From NCBI RefSeq assembly GCF_004919685.1, contig NZ_SMYZ01000141.1:1-44069 (forward strand): a DNA stretch of 44,069 nucleotides, in the 5' to 3' direction. The notes beneath the pieces are model-generated. The model was given only the letters and a program-made list of their open reading frames with translations, had not been told where the DNA came from and ran no database searches. The position numbers and the translations under genes were made by a program. Origin of the DNA: Mesorhizobium norvegicum. GTDB lineage: Bacteria > Pseudomonadota > Alphaproteobacteria > Rhizobiales > Rhizobiaceae. This document shows, piece after piece, positions 18,522 to 25,615 of the stretch; within the stretch, counting starts at the first letter, position 1; every line of letters begins with the position of its first letter.

Positions 18522-19115
18522 ATGCTCGTACGTCTGACGATGATCTGCAACGGCGCTACGGCGGCAACCCGGCAGGGGTCGTTTCCATCGGATGAACCGC
18601 TCGAGCCGCGCTCGATCACCCTTGCGAAGGCGATGCGCGCAACACTGCGTCGCGCCGACCGCGTGTGGACAAGTCCAGCACTTCGCGCACGCCAGACTGC
18701 CGCGGCGCTGTCGTTGGACGCCTCTGTCGAACCGCATCTGGCAGACCAGGACCATGGAAGCTGGGCCGGCAAGCGTTTTGACGAGATCCAGGCCGAGCAC
18801 CCCGAGGGCATCGCCGCCTGGCTCACCGATCCCGATACGGCTCGGCATGGTGGTGAGTCGCTGGCCGACGTCGCGCGCAGGACCTCGAACTTGATGGACG
18901 GATTGATCGCCGAGCGCGGCCACACCGTCGCGATAACCCATGCCAGCGTCATCCGCACCGCGATCCTGCATGTTCTCGGTGCCCCACTCTCCGCCTGTTG
19001 GAAGATCGACATCGAGCCGCTGAGCATCACCGACTTCCGCAGCGACGGGCGCAGGTGGGTGTTGCGCGCCTGTGGTGTGACGGCGCCGAAACCTGCAAAT
19101 CTCCGTCGGACGTGA
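18522..19115 (+). CDS. Histidine phosphatase-fold protein lacking the catalytic His
   Basis: A 197-residue protein of the phosphoglycerate mutase/histidine phosphatase superfamily. Family text is clear: MLVRLTMICNGATAATRQG, VWTSPALRARQTAAAL, DQDHGSWAGKRFDEI, the GGESLADVARRT segment, and THASVIRTAILHVLG near the second catalytic His. The defining N-terminal RHG triplet, whose His is phosphorylated during catalysis, reads CNG here, with Asn at residue 10. The codon is AAC, one base from CAC. So it is either inactive, altered in function, or carries a single-base change. An in-frame ATG 33 bases upstream (18489) is an alternative start. It is divergent from the aminotransferase. Confidence 0.85.
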   Translation: MLVRLTMICNGATAATRQGSFPSDEPLEPRSITLAKAMRATLRRADRVWTSPALRARQTAAALSLDASVEPHLADQDHGSWAGKRFDEIQAEHPEGIAAWLTDPDTARHGGESLADVARRTSNLMDGLIAERGHTVAITHASVIRTAILHVLGAPLSACWKIDIEPLSITDFRSDGRRWVLRACGVTAPKPANLRRT

Positions 19116-19205
19116 AGTCGGTCACGAGGCGAGGGCAGAAGCGAACGATGTCCTGCAGCGAACCCCGGTTAAGAAAATTGGCAGGGCAGGGATTAAAATC
19201 CCCAC

Positions 19206-19754
19206 ATGCTCCGTAAACAGGACATGAAACCGTCGATGCCACGCTTTGACATCATAGGACAGCTCGGTTCGCTGCGCCGCTACGCGCGCTCGCTGACGCG
19301 CGACAGCACGGACGCCGAGGATCTCGTGCAGGACGCGCTGGTGCGTGCTTATGAGCGGCGCGGCACCTTCCGCTCCGGTGGAAATCTGCGCGCCTGGTTG
19401 TTGTCGATCGTCCACAACACCTTCATCGACAAAATGCGGTCCCGCAGGTCTGAAGCCGCGCGCGTCGAACAGGCCGGATATCTTGCCGAGGGCAGCACCC
19501 CGGCGCCGCAGGAACATTCGGTGCGCCTGGCGCAGGTGCGCGAGGCCTTTTTCAGCCTGCCGGAAGAACAGCGTTCGGCGCTGCACCTCGTCGCCATCGA
19601 AGGCCTTTCCTACAGCCAAGCCGCCGATGCCAGCGGCGTGCCGCTGGGCACGCTGATGTCGCGCATCGGCAGGGCGCGCGCAGCATTGCGCGAGATGGAG
19701 GCGGCTCCCGCGAAGGCGAAAAACCACCTCAGGATCGTTGGAGGCCCGTCATGA
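19206..19754 (+). CDS. ECF-type RNA polymerase sigma factor
   Basis: A 182-residue group IV sigma factor. Region 2 reads LRRYARSLTRDSTDAEDLVQDALVRAYERRGTF...LRAWLLSIVHNTFID, and region 4 reads AFFSLPEEQRSALHLVAIEGLSYSQAADASGVPLGTLMSRIGRARAALRE. No regions 1 or 3 are present. It overlaps the anti-sigma gene by ATGA, so the pair is coupled. The ATG at 19206 is preceded within a few bases by a short palindrome GGGATT-AA-AATCCC (19189-19202); ATGs at 19224 and 19236 are also possible starts. The target regulon cannot be read from sequence. Confidence 0.94.
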   Translation: MLRKQDMKPSMPRFDIIGQLGSLRRYARSLTRDSTDAEDLVQDALVRAYERRGTFRSGGNLRAWLLSIVHNTFIDKMRSRRSEAARVEQAGYLAEGSTPAPQEHSVRLAQVREAFFSLPEEQRSALHLVAIEGLSYSQAADASGVPLGTLMSRIGRARAALREMEAAPAKAKNHLRIVGGPS

Positions 19755-20524
19755 CTGCAATTGTCGATCCCGTGACGGATATCGACCTCGACGCCTATGT
19801 CGACGACCAGCTCGACGTCACCCGCCGCATCGAGGTCGAGGCCTTTCTGTCCGCTCGGCCGGAGGCGGCAGCGCGCGTGATGTCCGATCTCAGAACCCGC
19901 GATGAACTGCGCGTGGCGCTTGCCGGCTCCAAGGGCATGGCGCGGCCCGCGACCGCCGATGCCGCGCGACGGCTGGAGAGGGGGCTTACCCGCGGCCGCA
20001 TCTTCGGTGTGTTGCAGCGTGCGGCGGCGGTGGCTGCTTTCGTCGCCGCCGGCTGGCTGGCGAACGGCATCATCGGGCCGATGTCGGTGACCAAGGTCGT
20101 CGCCTCGCCGCAGCCGCCCGCCTATGTCGACGAGGCGGTGCGGGCCCACAGAACGACGCTGGTGCGCGAGAGCATGCCGTCGCAGTCCGAAGCGCCCAAT
20201 TACAACACCGGCGAGATCCGCGCCGCGACCGCCATCGTCATGCCGTCGCTGCCCAAGGACTGGAAGGTCCGCGACGTGCAGATCTATCCGTCGCGCTTTG
20301 GCCCGAGCGTCGAAATGGCCGTCGAGACGAAAGACATGGGGCTGGTGTCGCTGTTCGCGATCCGGCCCGGAACCTTCGACGTCGTCAAGCCGACCATCGC
20401 GCCTTCGGGCGACATTTCCTCGGCCTATTTCCAGATCGGCGAGGTCGCCTATGCGGTGGTCGGACGAAGCGAGGTCCACGACCTCGATCGCGCCGCCGAG
20501 ACGCTCGCCAAGACACTTTACTGA
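19751..20524 (+). CDS. Anti-sigma factor, membrane anchored
   Basis: A 257-residue protein translationally coupled to the ECF sigma gene. The N-terminal ~75 residues (IDLDAYVDDQLDVTRRIEVEAFLSARPE...) match the helical anti-sigma domain but lack the zinc-binding HxxxCxxC signature, so it is a zinc-less type. One hydrophobic segment near residues 88-115 (FGVLQRAAAVAAFVAAGWLANGIIG) would anchor it with the ~140-residue C-terminal part in the periplasm, where the signal is presumably sensed. Cognate pairing with the neighbouring sigma factor is inferred from gene order and overlap. Confidence 0.85.
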   Translation: MTAIVDPVTDIDLDAYVDDQLDVTRRIEVEAFLSARPEAAARVMSDLRTRDELRVALAGSKGMARPATADAARRLERGLTRGRIFGVLQRAAAVAAFVAAGWLANGIIGPMSVTKVVASPQPPAYVDEAVRAHRTTLVRESMPSQSEAPNYNTGEIRAATAIVMPSLPKDWKVRDVQIYPSRFGPSVEMAVETKDMGLVSLFAIRPGTFDVVKPTIAPSGDISSAYFQIGEVAYAVVGRSEVHDLDRAAETLAKTLY

Positions 20525-20566
20525 TCGATCCACGCTTTACTGACCGATCCACAAAGGAGACTTCAA

Positions 20567-21283
20567 ATGAACACCCCCAATCTGGGATACCGCGTCGGCG
20601 CCGGCGCCCAAAGCGGAGCCATCTTCGACGAGGGCCTGCGCCAGCACATGCTGCGCGTCTACAACTACATGGGCGTTGGCCTGGTGGTCACCGGCCTCGT
20701 CGCCTTCATGATCTCGTCGACGCCGGCGCTCTACGTGCCGATCTTCTCCAGCCCGCTGAAATGGGTGGTGATGCTGGCGCCGCTCGCCTTCGTCATGCTG
20801 TTCTCGTTCAAGATGCAGACCATGTCGGCGGCCAGCGCCCAGGCGATGTTCTGGGCCTTCTGCGCGGTCATGGGCCTGTCCCTCGCTTCCGTATTCCTGG
20901 TCTTCACCGGAACCAGCATCGCGCGCACCTTCTTCATCGCCGCGACCATGTTCGGCGCCACCAGCCTCTACGGCTACACGACCAAGCGCGACCTGACCCA
21001 GTTCTCGTCGTTCCTGATCATGGGCCTGATCGGCGTGGTGATCGCCAGCATCGTCAACATCTTCCTCGGCTCGACCGCGCTGCAGTTCGCCATCTCGGTG
21101 ATCGGCATTGCCGTGTTCATCGGCCTGACGGCTTGGGATACGCAAACAATCAAGGAACAGTATGCCGAGAACTTCGACGCGGAATCGCGCCAGAAGCTTG
21201 CCGTCTTCGGCGCCTTCTCGCTCTATCTGAACTTCATCAACATCTTCCAGCTGCTGCTGAATTTCACCGGCGAACGCGAGTAA
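20567..21283 (+). CDS. Bax inhibitor-1/YccA-family membrane protein
   Basis: A 238-residue integral membrane protein with about seven hydrophobic segments from residue 30 onwards and a hydrophilic N-terminus. Diagnostic stretches are LRQHMLRVYNYMGVGLVVTGLVAFMIS, FIAATMFGATSLYGYTTKRDLTQFSSFLIMGLIGVVIASIVNIFLGS and IGLTAWDTQTIKEQY, followed by the SLYLNFINIFQLLLNF end. The family forms pH-sensitive calcium-leak channels in some bacteria and is linked to membrane stress. A very good ribosome-binding site (AAAGGAG) precedes the ATG. It lies 42 bases after the anti-sigma gene and is closed by a strong terminator, so co-transcription with the sigma pair is plausible. Confidence 0.95.
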   Translation: MNTPNLGYRVGAGAQSGAIFDEGLRQHMLRVYNYMGVGLVVTGLVAFMISSTPALYVPIFSSPLKWVVMLAPLAFVMLFSFKMQTMSAASAQAMFWAFCAVMGLSLASVFLVFTGTSIARTFFIAATMFGATSLYGYTTKRDLTQFSSFLIMGLIGVVIASIVNIFLGSTALQFAISVIGIAVFIGLTAWDTQTIKEQYAENFDAESRQKLAVFGAFSLYLNFINIFQLLLNFTGERE

Positions 21284-21316
21284 TCCGGACCGTAGCAGGC
21301 AACATTTCGCATCTTG

Positions 21317-21351
21317 CCGTGGCCGGAGGGCAACCTCCGGCCACGGTTTTT
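21317..21351 (+). terminator. Strong rho-independent terminator after the BI-1 gene
   Basis: Seen: a perfect 13-bp stem CCGTGGCCGGAGG / CCTCCGGCCACGG around a GCAA tetraloop, followed by TTTTT. It lies 34 bases after the BI-1 stop codon and is the clearest intrinsic terminator in the window. The GNRA-type loop adds stability. Confidence 0.95.
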
Positions 21352-21489
21352 CATTTGAGGCAGCATTCGCCATGTGCGCGGTGGATCGTTCATCACAGCT
21401 GAGTGAGGTGCGATATAGGTCTGCCGCTCTTGAGTTCAGGCGTTGCCCTTTGCTAGCCTGCCGGCCACGCCAGACAGCCGCGAGGACGC

Positions 21490-22362
21490 ATGGAACAAGA
21501 CAGCCTGACGCTTCACGGTGACGGCATCTCGGCGACTGTGGTCGGGCAGGGCGCCGAACTGGTCTCCCTGCGCGATGCCGACGGCACGGAGTTTCTATGG
21601 CAGGCCGGTCCGGAATGGCGGCGTCACTCGCCGGTGCTGTTCCCGATCGTCGGGCGGCTGAAGGGCGACCAGTTGCGCCATCAAGGCCAGACCTATCCGA
21701 TGACCCAGCACGGCTTCGCGCGCGACAAGCCATTTGCCTGGGTGCAGAGGGAGCCAGGGTCCTGCACGCTGGTTCTCACTGATGACGCCGATACCCGCGC
21801 GCGCTATCCGTTCTCCTTTCGGCTTGAAGTGACCTACACGCTGGACCGCCGGCAGCTTGGCGTGACCTTCGACATCACCAACACCGGCAACGAGCCGCTG
21901 CCGGCATCGATCGGGGCGCACCCGGCGTTCAATTGGCCGTTGCTGCCGGATCTGGCCAAGACGGATTACCGGCTGACCTTTGCCGATGACGAGCCGGCGC
22001 CGATCCGCCGCCTGAAGGACGGTTTGCTGTTGCCGACGCCGCAGCCGACGCCTGTCGAGGGCAAGATACTCGCGCTCTCCGAACGGCTGTTTGACGAGGA
22101 CGCGGTGATTCTGGATCGGCCTGCCAGCACCAGCGTGCGCTATGCCGCCGACCGTGGTCCGGCGATCGAGATGTCGTGGCAAGGATTTCAGGAGTTGGGC
22201 ATCTGGTCAAAGCCGGGTGGCGCGCCGTTCCTGTGCATCGAACCCTGGCACGGCATTGCAAGCCCGGTGGACTTCGACGGCGATTTTGTCGACAAGCCGG
22301 GCCTGATGCTGATCGCACCTGCAGCAAAGCGCGTGCTGAGCTATCAGATACGGCTGCTGTGA
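21490..22362 (+). CDS. Aldose 1-epimerase family protein
   Basis: A 290-residue beta-sandwich protein of the galactose mutarotase superfamily, closer to the YeaD/LacX-like branch than to GalM. Seen: GAELVSLRDADGTEFLWQAGPEWRRHSPVLFPIVGRL, MTQHGFARDKPF with the first catalytic-type His, IGAHPAFNWPL with the second, and C-terminal CIEPWHGIASP with the conserved Glu and His. Such proteins interconvert sugar anomers, with substrate often a phosphorylated or unmodified hexose; the substrate here is unknown. The GST gene follows within 41 bases on the same strand. Confidence 0.9.
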   Translation: MEQDSLTLHGDGISATVVGQGAELVSLRDADGTEFLWQAGPEWRRHSPVLFPIVGRLKGDQLRHQGQTYPMTQHGFARDKPFAWVQREPGSCTLVLTDDADTRARYPFSFRLEVTYTLDRRQLGVTFDITNTGNEPLPASIGAHPAFNWPLLPDLAKTDYRLTFADDEPAPIRRLKDGLLLPTPQPTPVEGKILALSERLFDEDAVILDRPASTSVRYAADRGPAIEMSWQGFQELGIWSKPGGAPFLCIEPWHGIASPVDFDGDFVDKPGLMLIAPAAKRVLSYQIRLL

Positions 22363-22402
22363 CGCCTTTGATCGGCAGATCCGGCCACACCGGCGGTGCC
22401 CA

Positions 22403-23044
22403 ATGAAGCTGTATTTCAGCCGCAATCCCAATCCTCGACTCGCGGTCGCGGTGGCGCGCTATCTCGACGCGAAAGTCGACTTTGAATTCGCCTCGCCATT
22501 CGCTCCGGGGCAAGCGGAGACATATCGCCCGTTAAATCCCAACCTCTCACTGCCCATCCTTGTGGAAGGCGAGGGGAAAAGCCTCTGGGAGGCAGACGCC
22601 ATAGCTTGCCGGCTCTCGCGCGGCGCGCATTCGGATTTCTGGCGCACCGGCGATGACGAACCCGAGATGATCCGGTGGCTCAGTTGGGGCAAGGAGCACT
22701 TCGCATTCGCTTGCGATACGGTGCATTTCGAACGTGGCACCAAGCAGCGGTACGGCATAGGCCCGATCGATCAGGAGCGGGTGGAAGAGGGGCTAAGACA
22801 GTTCCGCACGGCCGCTGCAATACTAGAGGCTGTGCTTGCCGAGCGGCAATGGCTGGTCGGAAATTCGGTTTCCTATGCCGACTTTCGAATGGCGACCTTT
22901 CTGCCGTTCAACGATGTCGCCAGATTGCCGCTCGATGACTATCCCTCTGTCTGCCGCTGGTATAGTCGGCTCGAAGAGATCAACGCCTGGCGCGACCCCT
23001 TCAGGGGACTGGATGCGCCCGAATTGCCGCCGGTCCGAGGGTGA
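22403..23044 (+). CDS. Glutathione S-transferase family protein
   Basis: A 213-residue GST. The N-terminal thioredoxin-like domain has KLYFSRNPNPRLAVAVARYLDAKVDFEF, the cis-proline site as LSLPILVEG, and LWEADAIACRL, the ExxAI-type glutathione gamma-glutamyl contact. The all-helical C-terminal domain follows with the conserved VGNSVSYADFRMA motif that caps it. The proline-rich, serine-containing N-terminus (SRNPNP) suggests a serine or cysteine-free catalytic type. No substrate can be inferred. Confidence 0.9.
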   Translation: MKLYFSRNPNPRLAVAVARYLDAKVDFEFASPFAPGQAETYRPLNPNLSLPILVEGEGKSLWEADAIACRLSRGAHSDFWRTGDDEPEMIRWLSWGKEHFAFACDTVHFERGTKQRYGIGPIDQERVEEGLRQFRTAAAILEAVLAERQWLVGNSVSYADFRMATFLPFNDVARLPLDDYPSVCRWYSRLEEINAWRDPFRGLDAPELPPVRG

Positions 23045-23198
23045 GGCCGAGTCTGCGTATCCTCTCGGCAGCGGAGGGAACCTTGTCGGGCCGTCATGCG
23101 ACGAGAGGATGCGGGCTTTCAAACCTGCCGCACGATGGTGCCGACCACATTGACGAGAAGGCGCGCGGCGGTCAGGGAGCGGGCTCTCGCCGCCCGGC

Positions 23199-25226
23199 TC
23201 AATCGGGCAGGCCGGCTAGCCGCAGTGCCTCGACATATCTGACGAAATAGGCCGGCCTGATCTGCCCCACCCGGTGCCTGAGGTTGGAGAGGGTCAATTC
23301 GGGATCGAGCTGCAGCGACAGCGCGATGTGCTTGCTCGCGGCATCCAGCCTGCCGGCCATGGCGTTGCTGGCTGCGGCCACGCGTAGACCGGTGAGATAA
23401 TAGGGCTGCGCGCGGGATGCAGCCTCCGCGATCGGCCAGGCGGCATCATAGCGGCCGGCCACGAAATGGGCGAAGGCCGTGAAGCACTGCATGAAGAAAG
23501 TCAACGGATCGAGCGGGCTCAGCCGCCTTGCCCGCGACAGATGCTCGATCGCGATGTCCGGGTCGTCATGGCAGGCTTTTAGGCAGCCGCTGGCGCTCCA
23601 TGCGGCAGCGCAGTTGGGGTTAAGCACGAGCGCCCGGTCGGTCAGTGCCGAACCGGCCTCGTAGTCGCCGATGACATAGCCCAGTGCGAGGCCGCTGAAA
23701 GCCAGCGCTACCGCGTCGTCCTGGCCGGCTATGGTGACGTTGCCGACCAGCCGGGAAACCTCGGCGGTCTCCTTCTGCCGGTCCGTCATCCAGCCGTTCG
23801 CCATCCGCCAAAAGTAGCACCAAGCGGCAGCGCCTTGTGCGGCGGCAAAGTCAGGGTCGAGCTCAATGGCCTTGTAGAAATGCGGCAGCGCCTCCTCCAG
23901 TCCCGCTCTCGTCCAGCGGTAAAGGCTCGCCATGCCGCGTAGGTAATTGTCGTAGGCGTCGAGACTCTCGGTTGGCTTGCGCTTGGCCCGCGCTATCTCG
24001 GCCTGTTCGAGCCTGGGCGAAATCGCACCTATGACGCTGGAGGCGACGAGGTCCTGCAGTTCGAACACGTCGGCGACGTCGCCCTCGAAACGGTCGGCCC
24101 ACAGGCTCGCGCCCGTTGCTGCCTCGATCAGCTGGCCCGCGACGCGGAGCCGGCTGCCCGCCTTGCGCACGCTGCCCTCAACCACGTAGCGCACTCCCAG
24201 CTTCCGCGCCGCGCGCTTTATATCGACCGCCTGGCCCTTATAGGCGAAGGCGGAATTCCGCGCGATCACGAACAGCCAGCTCACATGCGACAGCGCCGTG
24301 GTGATCTCCTCGACCACGCCGTCGGTGAAATAGTCCTGCTCGGCGTCGCCGCTCATGTTCTGGAACGGTAGCACCGCGATCGACGGCTTTTCCTGTATGG
24401 AAACGGCGGGGCGCGCCGGTTCCGCCACCGTTTCCCGCCGCGGCGCCCTGGTTTCGGGCGGGCCGGAGCTGCTGGGCGCCTGCTCGTGCCGATGCTCTGC
24501 CTCAGGCGCCTCGATACGCTCGACCAGCGCTTGCGTCGCCTCCTCAGGGGCGACGCCGAGTTCGCGCTTCAGCGCCTCCTTGCAGGCCAGGAACTGGCGG
24601 AAGGCGTCGTTGGTTTTGCCGCGACGGCGGAAGATGCGGATAAGCGCCCGGTGGGCCTGCTCGGCGCATGGATCGAGCGCCACCAGCCGCTCCGCCAGCC
24701 TTTCGCAAGCCATTTCCTCGCGGGCGTCCATCTCCGGCAGAAGGCTCAGCCGCTCGGCGAGGTCCAGCGCCTTGCGGGCATAGTTCGCCCGAAGCGGCGC
24801 AAGCCATTCGTCGATCTCGCCGGGAAACGACAGACCGTCGAGCAAGTCGCCCCGGTAGAGGTCCGCCGCTGTCGCGAGGCTGGCGCCGTCACTGGCTTGG
24901 ATATTCCGGTCGAACATCCAGATATCGGCCTCGTCGGCATTTGCCGCCAGCCATATGGTGTGGGCATTGCCTTCGACGCGTATGGCCTCGTCGCCGATGG
25001 CCGGAAACAGCCGCCTGATGTCGACCAGCGCCTGGCGCAGGCTGTTCCGCGCCTGCTGCTCGCCGCTGTCGGCCCACAGCATCGCCGCCACCCTCTCGCG
25101 GCGAAGGCCCTTGGGCCCGGCCAGAACGAGCGCGGCAAACAGCAGCGACGTCTTGCGCGTCGCGAAGTGCAGGGATTGCCCGCTTGAAGAGACAACCTCG
25201 ATACCGCCAAGCAATCCGATGTGCAC
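23199..25226 (-). CDS. SARP/BTAD-type regulator with TolB-like and TPR regions
   Basis: A 675-residue protein. Residues 1-95 form an OmpR/SARP-type winged helix (MHIGLLGGIEVVSSSGQSL...RRERVAAMLWADSGEQQARNSLRQALVDIRR), and about 100-250 a bacterial transcriptional activation (BTAD) helical domain ending in LGVAPEEATQALVERI. A low-complexity linker follows, then a TolB-like N-terminal domain (SIAVLPFQNMSGDAEQDYFTDGVVEEITTALS...YVVEGSVRKAGSRLRVAGQLIEAATGASLWADRF). The rest is TPR-like repeats, including PHFYKAIELDPDFAAAQGAAAWCYF. In rhizobia the TolB-TPR half is usually attached to class III adenylate cyclase or to a DNA-binding domain; no cyclase domain is seen here. Signal and targets are unknown. 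It is divergent from a tiny gene and pccA. Confidence 0.88.
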   Translation of the reverse strand: MHIGLLGGIEVVSSSGQSLHFATRKTSLLFAALVLAGPKGLRRERVAAMLWADSGEQQARNSLRQALVDIRRLFPAIGDEAIRVEGNAHTIWLAANADEADIWMFDRNIQASDGASLATAADLYRGDLLDGLSFPGEIDEWLAPLRANYARKALDLAERLSLLPEMDAREEMACERLAERLVALDPCAEQAHRALIRIFRRRGKTNDAFRQFLACKEALKRELGVAPEEATQALVERIEAPEAEHRHEQAPSSSGPPETRAPRRETVAEPARPAVSIQEKPSIAVLPFQNMSGDAEQDYFTDGVVEEITTALSHVSWLFVIARNSAFAYKGQAVDIKRAARKLGVRYVVEGSVRKAGSRLRVAGQLIEAATGASLWADRFEGDVADVFELQDLVASSVIGAISPRLEQAEIARAKRKPTESLDAYDNYLRGMASLYRWTRAGLEEALPHFYKAIELDPDFAAAQGAAAWCYFWRMANGWMTDRQKETAEVSRLVGNVTIAGQDDAVALAFSGLALGYVIGDYEAGSALTDRALVLNPNCAAAWSASGCLKACHDDPDIAIEHLSRARRLSPLDPLTFFMQCFTAFAHFVAGRYDAAWPIAEAASRAQPYYLTGLRVAAASNAMAGRLDAASKHIALSLQLDPELTLSNLRHRVGQIRPAYFVRYVEALRLAGLPD

Positions 25227-25390
25227 CCCGGCCCCCCTATAACAGCCTCGGGTAGAATATCACTTCCCGCCGCCGACTTAACGACGATTTAGCGGCTTCG
25301 GTAGTGGTTTCTCCTCCGGTTTCACGCCTGGATGAACATCGACAAAGCGCGCCGGTGGGACATTGCCCTCATGAATTCGAACGAGGGAGA

Positions 25391-25533
25391 ATGAAAATGA
25401 CTTCCATCAGCCTCAGGACCTTCCAGCCGACCTCCGGTTTTTTTCCAAGGTTTCAGGTTTTATCGACACGATCAACTGGAAGCTGGTGCCTGGACTGGGC
25501 CACAGCGCTGAATTGGAATCGCAAATCGATTGA
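25391..25533 (+). CDS. Putative 47-residue peptide gene read through a -1 shift at T7
   Basis: Seen: a strong ribosome-binding site (GAGGGAGA) and an ATG at 25391 opening MKMTSISLRTFQPTSGFF. At 25438-25444 lies T7, in phase as T-TTT-TTT, the form of a -1 slippery site. Without a shift the frame continues to 25540 with poor codon usage. With a -1 shift it reads SKVSGFIDTINWKLVPGLGHSAELESQID and stops at 25533, with codons like those of neighbouring genes. So this may be a small gene with programmed frameshifting or transcript slippage, a broken gene, or a base missing from the sequence. The function is unknown. It is divergent from the SARP-type regulator. The start overlaps the stop of a seven-codon frame (25371-25394). 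Confidence 0.4.
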
Positions 25534-25615
25534 AAGGTAGTGATTTGCATGGTCGGCTTGACCCTGCAAGCACAGGCCATAAAAGGAACGGCCGACCCGA
25601 GGGATGACATTCCGC

